NCBI GenBank assembly: GCA_050177075.1
Contig: JBFXHL010000005.1
Location: forward strand, 1-51,946
Source of the DNA: UBA2239 sp050177075
Lineage (GTDB): Bacteria > Pseudomonadota > Gammaproteobacteria > Burkholderiales > UBA9220
Length of the DNA stretch: 51,946 bases
Direction of reading: 5' to 3'
Under the pieces are notes generated by a model. It saw only the letters and a program-made list of their open reading frames with translations, made no database searches and was not told the DNA's origin. Positions 42,848-51,570 of this stretch are shown one piece after another (the stretch's first letter is position 1; every line of letters starts with the position of its first letter). A program made the position numbers and the translations under genes.

Positions 42848-43582
42848 TCAGGCGACAGCGCGCCAGACCAGGGAGCCGCCGGAGAGCAGAAGAAGGATGC
42901 CGATCAGGCGCAGCATCTGGGGGTTGGAAATGCCCAGGTGAACCTTGTGTCCCAAGTACAGGCCTACCGCCATGAGGGGCCAGCCCACCAGGAGAGCGGT
43001 GAACATTCCCTGTTGCAGGAGCAGGCCGGTGGCGATGAACACCACGATACGGAAGCCGCCGTCGAGGATGAACAGGCCGGAGAAGGTGGCCCGCAAGCGC
43101 CCCTTGTCCTTTAGGCGGTGGGACAGGTAGATGACGTAAGGGGGGCCGCCGGTGCCGAACAGGGCCCCCACCGTGCCGCCCGTGAGGCCGGCGGGCAGCG
43201 CCCACCAGCGGGAGATGGGCTTGTCGCCGTGGAGGTTGAGGATGTTGCGCAGACCGAAGATCATCACGAACACGCCCAAGCCCAGGAGCAGGGATTCCCG
43301 GGGCAGTTTGATCAGGAGCAGCACGCCGAGAACGACGCCGACGGCGCTGGCGGGCAGTAGAGGTTTCAATTCATTCCAGGCGATTCGCTTGCGGTCCGCG
43401 CCGCCGAGGGTGACGGAGGCGGTGAAGTCCATCACCAGCACGAAGGGGACGACGAATTGCAGGGGCAGGAAGTGGGCCAGGAGGGGGACGGCGATGAGGC
43501 CCGAGCCGAAGCCCGTGATGCCGCGAACGAAATAGGCGAAAAGGAGGATGGCGGCCAGCCAGCCCCAGGTTTCGGGGGTCAT
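42848..43582 (-). CDS. TauE/SafE family sulfite exporter-like permease
   Basis: 244 aa with about seven to eight membrane helices. The family repeats are visible: ITGFGSGLIAVPLLA in the first half and GTVGALFGTGGPPYVIYL in the second. Members export sulfite, sulfoacetate or related organosulfur anions; the substrate is not evident here. The ATG overlaps the folB stop by 4 bp, so they are co-transcribed. Confidence 0.9.
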   Translation of the reverse strand: MTPETWGWLAAILLFAYFVRGITGFGSGLIAVPLLAHFLPLQFVVPFVLVMDFTASVTLGGADRKRIAWNELKPLLPASAVGVVLGVLLLIKLPRESLLLGLGVFVMIFGLRNILNLHGDKPISRWWALPAGLTGGTVGALFGTGGPPYVIYLSHRLKDKGRLRATFSGLFILDGGFRIVVFIATGLLLQQGMFTALLVGWPLMAVGLYLGHKVHLGISNPQMLRLIGILLLLSGGSLVWRAVA

Positions 43583-43935
43583 GGGCGGGTGCCGCGCTCG
43601 ATGGTGACGCCGAGGTGTTTCACGCCCCGGATCAGCCCCAGCTTGGTGACGCTGACCCGGACCCAGGGAGAACCGAATTCGTTCATCAGCAGACGGGCGA
43701 TGTGCTCGGCGGCCGCTTCGACGAGGGCGTAGCGCTTTTCGGTCAGGTCCTGGCGGATGCGCTCCACCACCAGGCCATAGTCGATGGTGTCCTCCACCCG
43801 ATCGGTTTCGCAGGCTCGGCTGTGGGGGAGGGCGATTTCAAGGTCCAGTTGGATGGTCTGGGGAACTTGGCGTTCCCACTCGTATACGCCGATGACCAGA
43901 TCGAGCTTGAATTCGCGAAGAAATATAGAGTCCAT
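43579..43935 (-). CDS. folB: Dihydroneopterin aldolase
   Basis: 118 aa from the ATG at 43935 (MDSIFLREFKLDLVIGVYEW). The FolB family features are the N-terminal GVYEWERQVPQ, the active-site TIDYGLVVERI and RYALVEAAAEHIA with its Glu, and the terminal RVSVTKLGLI to HLGVTIER. It cleaves dihydroneopterin in folate synthesis. A 17-codon upstream extension is not family-like. It is divergent from plsY, as is common in betaproteobacteria. Confidence 0.93.
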   Translation of the reverse strand: MDSIFLREFKLDLVIGVYEWERQVPQTIQLDLEIALPHSRACETDRVEDTIDYGLVVERIRQDLTEKRYALVEAAAEHIARLLMNEFGSPWVRVSVTKLGLIRGVKHLGVTIERGTRP

Positions 43936-44004
43936 GATGGGCGGCTTCGCCAAAGGGCGCCGATGCCGTAAAATCAAAAGCCGCAAATTGTAAAATATTT
44001 TCCC

Positions 44005-44646
44005 ATGGCGACCCTAATTTTTATCCTTTTGGCTTATCTGATCGGCTCCCTGTCCTTTGCCGTGATCGTCAGCAAACTGTTCGGCCTGCCCGATCCCCGT
44101 TCCTTCGGCTCCAAGAACCCCGGCGCCACCAATGTCCTGCGCACCGGCAAGAAGCTGGCCGCCGTCCTGACCCTGTTGGGGGATGCGGCCAAGGGGTATG
44201 TTGCCGTGGCCCTGGCCAAGGCCTTGGCGGCTACCTACGGGGTGGCGGAATCCGGCGTTGCCTTGGCGGCGGTGGCCGTATTCATCGGCCACCTTTATCC
44301 GGTGTTTTTCCGCTTCCAAGGCGGCAAGGGGGTGGCTACGGCCCTTGGCGTGCTGTTGGCCATTCATCCCTGGCTGGGCGCGATTACCCTGGCCACTTGG
44401 CTGCTGGCGGCCTACATGTGGCGCACTTCCTCCCTCTCGGCCTTGATCGCCGCTTCCTTCGCGCCCTTGTATGCGGGCATGATGTTCGACCGGGGGGTGA
44501 TCGGCGGTTATTTCTTCGCTTCTACGGTGCTGCTCGCGGCCTTGCTGGTCTATCGCCACAAGTCCAACATCCGCAACCTTCTCGCCGGCAAGGAAGGCCG
44601 CATCGGCCAGCCTCCCGGCGGCCCGGGGGATGCGCCTCCCCAATAA
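44005..44646 (+). CDS. plsY: Glycerol-3-phosphate acyltransferase PlsY
   Basis: 213 aa with about five membrane helices. PlsY motifs: SKNPGATNVLRTGKK (acyl-phosphate and G3P contact) and LYPVFFRFQGGKGVAT. It acylates glycerol 3-phosphate from acyl-phosphate in the inner membrane. The C-terminal tail (EGRIGQPPGGPGDAPPQ) is Gly/Pro-rich and probably disordered. It precedes the coiled-coil membrane protein gene by 21 bp. Confidence 0.96.
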   Translation: MATLIFILLAYLIGSLSFAVIVSKLFGLPDPRSFGSKNPGATNVLRTGKKLAAVLTLLGDAAKGYVAVALAKALAATYGVAESGVALAAVAVFIGHLYPVFFRFQGGKGVATALGVLLAIHPWLGAITLATWLLAAYMWRTSSLSALIAASFAPLYAGMMFDRGVIGGYFFASTVLLAALLVYRHKSNIRNLLAGKEGRIGQPPGGPGDAPPQ

Positions 44647-44667
44647 GCCCGCCCCAAGGAGCCGTCC

Positions 44668-45453
44668 ATGACCTGGTTCAAGAGCGAAATGGATTACGCC
44701 GGGCAGCGTCTGGAACGGGCGGTGGAAGTGGCCGCCGACAAGCTCAATGGCGTGGTCAAGGAGGGCATCGCCGAGGCCGGTGCCGAATTGCGGGAAGTGG
44801 TCACCGGCGCCAGCCGGGAGGTGGACGCCAAGCTGGACAAGATTTCCGCCGAGCTCCACAACCAGCGCCAGTTCACCAAGGACGACGTGCGGGAGCTGGT
44901 GGACTACGCGGCGGAGCGTTTGGGCGCCACCATCGATGACCGGGTGAGGGTGATGAAGGAGGAAATCACCGACCTGGTGCAGCAGAAAGTGGAGTACCTC
45001 AAGGGCGAGGTGGACGATTTCTTCGTTCAACGCCAACAAGACCTGGCCCGGGAGCGGCGGCGGCTGGTGATCAATATTCTGATCGCCGTGGCGGCGTCGG
45101 TGGGCGTGGCGGCTTTTTCGCTCATGTACCACCGGCTGGTGGCGGGGAGTCTGGACCTCTACGGCCTGTTCCGCATCGTTTTCCTCTCCCTGACCGGCGG
45201 TTACGGCGCGTGGCTGCTGGTGAACCTGGCGCGGCGCTATCTGCGTATGTCCGAGCACCGCAAGGACGCGGTATTTCTCGCCATGCGCTACTGGGGGGTG
45301 CTGCGGCCGGAAAGCGTTTTCGGTCAAGTGCTGGTGCTGACTTTTCTGCTGGCGATATTCATCCTGCTGATGCTTCCCGAGACCTTCGCCCATTGGACGG
45401 GCAGTCCCTGGCTGGCGGAGTGGGCGCTCCGCCTCCGCGGCGGAGCGCGCTAG
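44668..45453 (+). CDS. Coiled-coil membrane protein of unknown function
   Basis: 261 aa. The first ~130 residues are charged and heptad-like (VDAKLDKISAELHNQRQF, MKEEITDLVQQKVEYLKG) and probably form a long coiled coil. Three predicted membrane segments follow (about 135-155, 165-190 and 215-235), ending with LPETFAHWTGSPWLAEW. There is no signal peptide. The family is not recognised. The gene overlaps the convergent tsaD 3' end by 4 bp and is likely co-transcribed with plsY. Confidence 0.75.
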   Translation: MTWFKSEMDYAGQRLERAVEVAADKLNGVVKEGIAEAGAELREVVTGASREVDAKLDKISAELHNQRQFTKDDVRELVDYAAERLGATIDDRVRVMKEEITDLVQQKVEYLKGEVDDFFVQRQQDLARERRRLVINILIAVAASVGVAAFSLMYHRLVAGSLDLYGLFRIVFLSLTGGYGAWLLVNLARRYLRMSEHRKDAVFLAMRYWGVLRPESVFGQVLVLTFLLAIFILLMLPETFAHWTGSPWLAEWALRLRGGAR

Positions 45454-46466
45454 GCGGCGGGTTCCAGGTCGTCCAGATCCCAGCGGGGGCGGACGGTGAA
45501 GCCGTCCACGGCGGCGGTCCCCTGTTTGAGTCGCTGGGCGGCGGCGAAAGCGATCATGGCGCCGTTGTCGGTGCAGAATTCCAGCTTCGGGTAGAACACT
45601 TCCACCCCACGTTTCACCGCCCTGGCGGTGAGCTTTTCCCGCAGCAGCCGGTTGGCGCCCACGCCTCCCGCCACCACTAGGCGCTCGAAGCCGGATTGCT
45701 TGATGGCGTCGATGGCCTTGCTGACCAATACTTCCACGATGGCTTCCTGAAAAGCGCAGGCGATATCGGCCAAGGTCTGAGGGTCGTCGGGCTGATTGCG
45801 GACCAGGGTGAGAACGGCGGTCTTGAGGCCGCTGAAGCTAAAGTTGAGGTCGCCGCTGTGGAGCATGGGCCGCGGCAGTTTGAATTTTCCCGGGCGACCT
45901 TCCTGGGCCAGGCGGGACAAGGCGGGCCCGCCGGGATAGCCCAGGCCCAGCAGCTTGGCGGTCTTGTCGAAGGCCTCGCCGGCGGCGTCGTCCAGGGTTT
46001 CGCCCAGCAGGTGGTACTGGCCGACGCCGCGAACCTCCATCAATTGGGTGTGCCCCCCCGACACCAGCAGGGCGACAAAGGGGAAGGCGGGCGGATTGGG
46101 TTCGAGCAGGGGTGACAGCAGGTGGCCTTCCAAGTGGTGGAGGCCGATTACCGGCACCTTCAAGGCGTAGCCGAGGGCGGCGCCGATGCTGGCGCCCACC
46201 AGTAGGGCGCCCGCCAGTCCGGGCCCCTGGGTGTAGCCGATGGCGTCGATATCCTCCAGGGTTTTGCCGGATTGGGTCAAGACCTGACGCAGCAGGGGCA
46301 AGGTGCGGCGAATATGGTCCCGGGAAGCGAGTTCGGGCACCACGCCGCCGTACTCGGCGTGCATGGCGACCTGCGAGTGCAATGCGTGGGCCAGCAGCCC
46401 GTCGTCGGCGTCGAAAAGGGCGACGCCGGTTTCGTCGCAAGAGGTCTCGATTCCCAGTGCCAGCAT
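45450..46466 (-). CDS. tsaD: tRNA N6-adenosine threonylcarbamoyltransferase TsaD
   Basis: 338 aa from the ATG at 46466, which begins the conserved MLALGIETSCDETGVALFD. The metal-binding HHLEGHL (about 107-113) and ASKH-fold motifs LLVSGGHTQL, LDDAAGEAFDK and VVAGGVGANRLLRE are intact. It forms t6A at position 37 of ANN-decoding tRNAs, with TsaB and TsaE. The frame is open upstream without homology. It is divergent from rpsU across 112 bp. Confidence 0.97.
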   Translation of the reverse strand: MLALGIETSCDETGVALFDADDGLLAHALHSQVAMHAEYGGVVPELASRDHIRRTLPLLRQVLTQSGKTLEDIDAIGYTQGPGLAGALLVGASIGAALGYALKVPVIGLHHLEGHLLSPLLEPNPPAFPFVALLVSGGHTQLMEVRGVGQYHLLGETLDDAAGEAFDKTAKLLGLGYPGGPALSRLAQEGRPGKFKLPRPMLHSGDLNFSFSGLKTAVLTLVRNQPDDPQTLADIACAFQEAIVEVLVSKAIDAIKQSGFERLVVAGGVGANRLLREKLTARAVKRGVEVFYPKLEFCTDNGAMIAFAAAQRLKQGTAAVDGFTVRPRWDLDDLEPAA

Positions 46467-46510
46467 AAGCGTAATGATAACGCCCTTTATCGACGGGGGG
46501 AATTTGGCTC

Positions 46511-46540
46511 TTGGAAAAAATGGATAAATCCGGTTAAAAT
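46511..46540 (+). promoter_or_regulatory. Probable promoter of the rpsU operon
   Basis: TTGGAA (46511-46516) and TAAAAT (46535-46540) are separated by 18 bp, 38 bp before the rpsU ATG. Purine-rich AAAGGATA serves as the ribosome-binding site. Confidence 0.55.
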
Positions 46541-46578
46541 AACAGGTTTTCAGAACCCGCAAAGGATAGGGATTTTCA

Positions 46579-46791
46579 ATGCCGAACATTCGCGTCAAGG
46601 AAAACGAGCCGTTTGAAGTGGCCCTCCGCCGTTTCAAGCGCGCGGTGGAAAAGACCGGTCTGCTGACCGAACTGCGTGCCCGTGAGTTCTACGAGAAGCC
46701 CACGGCCGAGCGCAAACGCAAGCTGGCCGCCGCCATTAAGCGTCACTACAAGCGTCTGCGTAGCCAGATGCTGCCCGCCAAGAAGTACTAA
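46579..46791 (+). CDS. rpsU: 30S ribosomal protein S21
   Basis: 70 aa, full length: MPNIRVKENEPFEVALRRFK and the basic helical tail AAIKRHYKRLRSQMLPAKKY. It sits near the anti-Shine-Dalgarno end of 16S rRNA. It opens the classical macromolecular-synthesis cluster rpsU-(yqeY)-dnaG-rpoD. Confidence 0.98.
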   Translation: MPNIRVKENEPFEVALRRFKRAVEKTGLLTELRAREFYEKPTAERKRKLAAAIKRHYKRLRSQMLPAKKY

Positions 46792-46802
46792 GACTGCCGT
46801 TC

Positions 46803-47249
46803 GTGTCCCTCAAGGCCCGTATCACCGAGGATATGAAGGCCGCCATGCGGGCCAAGGATGCGCCGCGCCTGTCGGCCATCCGGTTGTTGCGGGCGGCGAT
46901 CAAGCAGCGCGAGGTGGACGAGCGCATCGAGCTGGATGACGCCCAGGTGCTGGCGGTGATCGAGAAAATGGTCAAGCAGCGTCGGGACTCCATCAGCCAA
47001 TACGAAGCCGCCGGACGGCAGGATTTGGCCGATGCCGAGAAGTTCGAGCTGGCCTTGCTGCAGGACTACATGCCGCAGCAGATGTCCGATGCCGAGATCG
47101 AAGCGGCAGTGGCAAAGGTGGTTGCCGATAGCGGCGCGGCCGGCGCCAAGGACATGGGGAAGGTGATGGGTTTGTTGAAATCCGCCCTTTCCGGTCGGGC
47201 GGACATGGGAAAAGTCTCCGCGGCGGTGAAGGCCAGGCTGGCAGGGTAA
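46803..47249 (+). CDS. GatB/YqeY domain protein
   Basis: 148 aa, starting at a GTG (46803). N-terminal KARITEDMKAAMRAKDA and the central LLQDYMPQQMSDAEIEAAV match YqeY. The domain is also the tRNA-binding tail of GatB, but free-standing YqeY proteins have no proven role. It is 11 bp after rpsU and followed by a strong terminator, which separates it from dnaG. Confidence 0.9.
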   Translation: MSLKARITEDMKAAMRAKDAPRLSAIRLLRAAIKQREVDERIELDDAQVLAVIEKMVKQRRDSISQYEAAGRQDLADAEKFELALLQDYMPQQMSDAEIEAAVAKVVADSGAAGAKDMGKVMGLLKSALSGRADMGKVSAAVKARLAG

Positions 47250-47287
47250 CGGTGTAGCCGGCTTCGGCTGGGGCGGTAAACGAAAGG

Positions 47288-47322
47288 GTCGCGGCGCGAG
47301 GGGCGCCGCGACTGTTTTTTTC
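47288..47322 (+). terminator. Terminator after yqeY
   Basis: GTCGCGGCGC (47288-47297) pairs with GCGCCGCGAC (47303-47312) around a 5-nt loop, followed by TGTTTTTTTCTC. It ends the rpsU-yqeY transcript 70 bp before dnaG, so dnaG needs its own promoter or read-through. Confidence 0.9.
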
Positions 47323-47357
47323 TCTAACCCTGCGAAGGACAAGGGTTAGCGGGGTTT

Positions 47358-47386
47358 TTGCAGTTTGGTGGCCGACGTCATACACT
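47358..47386 (+). promoter_or_regulatory. Promoter of dnaG, predicting a leaderless message
   Basis: TTGCAG (47358-47363), a 17-bp spacer and TACACT (47381-47386) form a good sigma-70 promoter. Only AAAAC separates the -10 box from the dnaG ATG (47392), so transcription would start at or next to the A of the start codon. No Shine-Dalgarno-like sequence is present in that gap. Confidence 0.55.
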
Positions 47387-47391
47387 AAAAC

Positions 47392-49146
47392 ATGATTCCG
47401 CAATCCTTCATCCAGGACCTGTTGAGTCGCCTGGATATCGTTGGCGTCGTAGAGCGCTACGTTCCCTTGCGAAGGGCGGGCGCTAATTACGTGGCGTGCT
47501 GCCCGTTCCACAACGAGAAGACCCCTTCCTTTTCGGTGAGCCCGGCTAAACAGTTCTATCACTGTTTCGGTTGCGGCGCCCATGGCACGGCGATTTCCTT
47601 CCTCATGGAATACCAGGGGGTGGGGTTTGTCGACGCGGTGAAGGAATTGGCCCAGAGCGTGGGCATGACGGTTCCCGACGAGCGGCCGGAAACGGGATTT
47701 GACCGTGAGCGCAAGGCCCAGACGGAAAGCCTGGTGGACGTGATGCAGCGGGCTGCTAGATTCTACCGCGAGGCGCTGAAGAGCGCGCCCCAGGCGATTG
47801 CCTACCTCAAGCAGCGCGGCTTGACGGGGGAGATCGCCGCCCGGTTCGGCATTGGTTACGCCCCGGAAGGATGGCAAAACCTGGCGGCGGCGTTTGACGA
47901 TTATGCGACTTCCAAATCCCTGGCACTGGCTGGCTTGGTGATCGACAACGAGAAAGGGCGGCGCTACGACCGCTTTCGTGACCGGATCATGTTCCCTATT
48001 CTGGACCAGAAGGGGGGGGTGATCGGTTTCGGTGGCCGCGTGTTGAACCAGGGGGAGCCCAAGTACCTGAATTCCCCCGAAACCCCCTTGTTTGAGAAGG
48101 GGCGGGAGCTGTACGGCCTGGCGCAGGCGCGGCCAGCGATCCGCGAGGCGGGCCGGGTGCTGGTGGTGGAGGGCTACATGGACGTGGTGGCCCTGGCGCA
48201 GCATGGCGTCGGCTATGCGGTGGCCACCCTGGGGACGGCGACGACGCCGGTGCACGTGCAGAAACTGCTGCGCCAAGCGGACGAAGTGGTGTTTTGCTTC
48301 GATGGCGATGCGGCGGGCCGCAAGGCGGCTTGGCGGGCCCTGGAAAACAGCCTCGAGCTGGTGGCTGATGACAAGCGCTTCGGTTTTCTGTTCCTGCCTC
48401 AGGACGAAGACCCGGATACGTATGTGCGGCGTTACGGCAAAGAGGCGTTTGAGCGGCAGGTCGGCGAGGCGGTGCCGTTGTCGGAATTTCTCTTGCGAGA
48501 ACTGGCGTCCCGCGTGGACATGCGCACCGAGGAGGGGCGGGCCGGCTTCTTGAAAGCGGCCAAGCCGCTGCTGGAAAGAATTCCCGCCCCGGCGCTGGGA
48601 GTGCTTCTGCGCAAACGGGCAGCGGAAATGGCGGGGTTGGAGCGGGAAGAGGCCGTCGGTCTGCTGGGGGCGGTTCCCGTTAAGTCCTTTACTCCCGTGG
48701 CGAAACGATCGTCGCGGACCTTGCCGCCGTCACCTGCGGCGCTGCTGTTGGAGTTGCTTCTGGCTTGCCCGGCGCTGGCGGCCCGGCAAAAAATTGCGGC
48801 GCCCGCGGGGGTGGGAGAGATAGCGGCTTTGGCGGCGGTCCTGGAATTTCTGGACGGGGTTCGGGATAAGGTTTCGGCGGCGGCCATCGTCCATCGCTTT
48901 GCGGACACCCCCCATGCCCGCTATGTGGCAGCGGCGGCACGAAGCGGACGGTGGGATGGCTTCAGCGAGGAAGAATTGCTGCAGGAGTTTGCCGGTGCGG
49001 CCGAGAAGCTGCGCCGGGAAAAAATGATTGGCGAACGGAACCGGGCGCTGGAAAAACTGCAACAAAAAAATTTGCGGGACCTGACGCCGGAAGAACGGGA
49101 GTTGTATCGGCAAAGCTTGCGGCTTGGCGGCACGATGGCGCAATAA
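47392..49146 (+). CDS. dnaG: DNA primase
   Basis: 584 aa, in the normal range. The N-terminal CHC2 zinc finger (CCPFHNEKTPSFSVS to FYHCFGCGAHG, about 40-65) is followed by the RNA polymerase core with Toprim motifs VVEGYMDVVALAQ and VFCFDGDAAGRKAA (about 258-310). The C-terminal helicase-interaction region is less conserved. The start codon has no ribosome-binding site and abuts a promoter. It synthesises primers at the replication fork. Confidence 0.97.
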   Translation: MIPQSFIQDLLSRLDIVGVVERYVPLRRAGANYVACCPFHNEKTPSFSVSPAKQFYHCFGCGAHGTAISFLMEYQGVGFVDAVKELAQSVGMTVPDERPETGFDRERKAQTESLVDVMQRAARFYREALKSAPQAIAYLKQRGLTGEIAARFGIGYAPEGWQNLAAAFDDYATSKSLALAGLVIDNEKGRRYDRFRDRIMFPILDQKGGVIGFGGRVLNQGEPKYLNSPETPLFEKGRELYGLAQARPAIREAGRVLVVEGYMDVVALAQHGVGYAVATLGTATTPVHVQKLLRQADEVVFCFDGDAAGRKAAWRALENSLELVADDKRFGFLFLPQDEDPDTYVRRYGKEAFERQVGEAVPLSEFLLRELASRVDMRTEEGRAGFLKAAKPLLERIPAPALGVLLRKRAAEMAGLEREEAVGLLGAVPVKSFTPVAKRSSRTLPPSPAALLLELLLACPALAARQKIAAPAGVGEIAALAAVLEFLDGVRDKVSAAAIVHRFADTPHARYVAAAARSGRWDGFSEEELLQEFAGAAEKLRREKMIGERNRALEKLQQKNLRDLTPEERELYRQSLRLGGTMAQ

Positions 49147-49176
49147 GTCGAATGTCATTCAACTGTAGGGCTAAGG

Positions 49177-49185
49177 TGGTATAAT
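49177..49185 (+). promoter_or_regulatory. Extended -10 promoter of rpoD
   Basis: TGGTATAAT (49177-49185): a consensus -10 TATAAT preceded by TGN, 34 bp before the rpoD ATG. The -35 position (TTCAAC, 49158-49163) is poor, as usual for extended -10 promoters. The gap is 73 bp from dnaG, so rpoD can be read separately. Confidence 0.65.
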
Positions 49186-49219
49186 TACCAGCTTTTAGCC
49201 TGTTTTTTGGAACGGGATC

Positions 49220-51112
49220 ATGGCAGCAGAGAACGAAAAGAACGAGTCACGCTTGAACGACGCCGAAGTACGGCGCATGCGGCTCAAGAATCTGATTGCG
49301 TTGGGCAAGGAACGCGGCTATCTGACGTATGCCGAGATCAATGACCACTTGCCGGACGAAATGCTGGACGCGGAGCAAATCGAGAGCGTCATCAGCATGA
49401 TCAACGACATGGGCATTTCGGTCTACGACGAAGCCCCTGACGCGGAAGCCTTGCTGATGTCCGAGGCGCCTCCCGCCGTTGCGGACGAGGATGCGGTCGA
49501 GGAAGCCGAGGCGGCCCTGTCTACCGTTGATTCCGAATTCGGCCGCACCACGGACCCGGTGCGCATGTACATGCGCGAAATGGGCTCGGTCGAACTGCTG
49601 ACCCGCGAAGGGGAAATCGAGATCGCCAAGCGCATCGAGGACGGCCTCAAGCATATGATCCAGGCGATTTCCTCTTGTCCGACCACCATTGCCGAGATTC
49701 TCGAACTGGTGGAACGGGTGGAAAAGGACGAGATGCGCATCGATGAGCTGATCGATGGTCTGATCGACCCCAATGCCGAGGGTGGCGAAGAGGAAATGGC
49801 AATGTCCGAAGAAAGCGAGGACGAGCTGATTTCCGAGGAGGAAAGCGAGGAGGAGGGCGCGGAGGGGGCTGTTGCTGCCGCCAATCTGGCCCAGTTGAAG
49901 GCGGACGCCCTGGCGCGCTTCAGTGTCATTCGAGATTCCTTCGCCAAGATGCAGCAGGCCCTGAACAAGAAGGGCGGGGCCAAGTCCAAGGCCTACAAGG
50001 AACTCCAGGAAAGCATCTCCAACGAATTGATGGGCATCCGTTTCACCGCCCGTCAGGTCGAGCGTCTTTGCGACAGCCTGCGCAGCTTGGTGGATGAAGT
50101 GCGAGGCTACGAGCGCGAGATCATGGAGATGTGCGTCACCAAAGCTGGCATGCCGCGCCAATACTTCATCAAAGAGTTTCCCGGCAACGAAGGGAACCTG
50201 GACTGGGTGGTCAACGAGATCAACGCCGGCCATAAATACAGCGGCTCTTTGGCCCGCTACCAGCATGCCATTATCGAGCTGCAGCAACTCCTGCTGGATA
50301 TCCAGAAGGCGGTGCAGATTCCGGTCAAGGACCTGAAGGACATCAACAAGCAAATGTCCACAGGCGAAGCCAAAGCCCGCCGGGCCAAGCGTGAGATGAT
50401 CGAGGCGAACCTGCGGCTGGTGATCTCCATCGCCAAGAAGTACACCAATCGCGGTCTACAGTTCCTCGACTTGATCCAGGAGGGTAACATCGGCCTGATG
50501 AAAGCGGTGGATAAATTTGAATATCGCCGCGGCTACAAGTTTTCCACCTATGCCACCTGGTGGATTCGCCAGGCCATTACCCGTTCCATCGCCGACCAGG
50601 CGCGTACCATCCGTATTCCGGTGCATATGATCGAGACCATCAACAAGATGAATCGGATTTCCCGGCAGATACTGCAGGAAACGGGCCTCGAGCCGGATCC
50701 CGCAGAACTGGCGGCGCGCATGGATATGCCGGAGGAGAAAATCCGCAAGATATTGAAGATTTCCAAGGAACCCATTTCCATGGAAACTCCCATCGGGGAT
50801 GATGAGGATTCTCATCTGGGGGATTTCATCGAGGACGCCACCACCATGGCGCCGGTAGAGGCCGCCGTCTACGGCAGTCTCAAGGACGCAACGCGAGAGG
50901 TTCTGGAAACGTTGACTCCTCGCGAAGCCAAGGTGCTGCGGATGCGCTTCGGTATCGAGATGAATACCGACCATACGCTGGAAGAAGTGGGCAAACAGTT
51001 CGATGTGACCCGAGAGCGTATTCGCCAGATCGAGGCCAAGGCATTGCGTAAGCTGCGCCATCCTTCCCGTTCCGAGCGGCTGCGCAGCTTCCTCGATAGC
51101 GAAGGGGGCTGA
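49220..51112 (+). CDS. rpoD: RNA polymerase sigma factor RpoD (sigma-70)
   Basis: 630 aa. Region 1.1 (about 10-80), region 1.2 (DPVRMYMREMGSVELLTREG), an acidic non-conserved region (about 190-220), and regions 2.1-2.4 including LDLIQEGNIGLMKAVDKFEY and YKFSTYATWWIRQAITR are clear. Region 3 follows, then region 4.2 at the C-terminus (TLEEVGKQFDVTRERIRQIE). It is the housekeeping sigma factor. A tRNA gene begins 10 bp after its stop codon. Confidence 0.98.
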   Translation: MAAENEKNESRLNDAEVRRMRLKNLIALGKERGYLTYAEINDHLPDEMLDAEQIESVISMINDMGISVYDEAPDAEALLMSEAPPAVADEDAVEEAEAALSTVDSEFGRTTDPVRMYMREMGSVELLTREGEIEIAKRIEDGLKHMIQAISSCPTTIAEILELVERVEKDEMRIDELIDGLIDPNAEGGEEEMAMSEESEDELISEEESEEEGAEGAVAAANLAQLKADALARFSVIRDSFAKMQQALNKKGGAKSKAYKELQESISNELMGIRFTARQVERLCDSLRSLVDEVRGYEREIMEMCVTKAGMPRQYFIKEFPGNEGNLDWVVNEINAGHKYSGSLARYQHAIIELQQLLLDIQKAVQIPVKDLKDINKQMSTGEAKARRAKREMIEANLRLVISIAKKYTNRGLQFLDLIQEGNIGLMKAVDKFEYRRGYKFSTYATWWIRQAITRSIADQARTIRIPVHMIETINKMNRISRQILQETGLEPDPAELAARMDMPEEKIRKILKISKEPISMETPIGDDEDSHLGDFIEDATTMAPVEAAVYGSLKDATREVLETLTPREAKVLRMRFGIEMNTDHTLEEVGKQFDVTRERIRQIEAKALRKLRHPSRSERLRSFLDSEGG

Positions 51113-51122
51113 GCCTACCACC

Positions 51123-51199
<77 letters not shown>

Positions 51200-51206
51200 T
51201 AAATAC

Positions 51207-51245
51207 AAGGGCTGATCGTAAAAGATAAGCCCTTTGTCTTTTCTG
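51207..51245 (+). terminator. Terminator after the tRNA
   Basis: AAGGGCT (51207-51213) pairs with AGCCCTT (51228-51234), followed by TGTCTTTTCT. It probably ends the rpoD-tRNA transcript. Confidence 0.65.
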
Positions 51246-51427
51246 CTGTCAACAAAATGTCAACCGAGAAACCGGACCGGTCCCCCTGTCCTCGCGCCGG
51301 GGTCGGCCCGGCGCAACCAATCGGACAGCATGGGGCCGGAATCCGGCCATGAAACCCTGCCCCCTGAACTCGGTGGCGGCATGGCCTGCGTAGTCACGAA
51401 TGAGGCCAGGACCACTGCACAACTAGC
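51246..51427. other. Non-coding gap after the tRNA, no gene recognised
   Basis: Short reading frames here lack protein-like character and I recognise no gene. GGCCGGAATCCGGCC is a local dyad. It lies between the tRNA terminator and the intron-like segment and may be part of an inserted or decayed element. Confidence 0.5.
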
Positions 51428-51565
51428 GTGCGCCCTTGCGGGTGCGCCAGCGGTAAAGCTGCTGGCACAATCCTGGCGACGTCTCAAGGCTGCCTTGAAA
51501 GGTGAGTTCACCTGAATGCGAGGCAGCTATGGGATGAAGGCGTTAGGTTCTGCGGGAAAGTGTCT
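51428..51565 (+). mobile_element. Possible 5' fragment of a group II intron
   Basis: GTGCGCCC at 51428 matches the 5' end consensus of many bacterial group II introns (GUGYG). A series of short foldable elements follows: GCGCCC/GGG(T)GCGC and CCAGC/GCTGG. A TGAATGCGAGGCAGC and GGGATGAAGGCGTTAG run resembles domain I segments. No domain V, reverse transcriptase gene or 3' end is visible before the opposing small ORF, so it would be a truncated remnant. The identification rests on pattern memory and is tentative. Confidence 0.35.
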
Positions 51566-51570
51566 CATGT

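Noticed and set aside
51234..51515. 93-codon frame starting at TTG after the tRNA
   Set aside because: No ribosome-binding site, no protein-like pattern, and it runs through the tRNA terminator and the intron-like segment.
51541..51547. attC-like GTTAGGT in the intron-like segment
   Set aside because: A single 7-mer without the paired inverse core site or an integron integrase; expected by chance.
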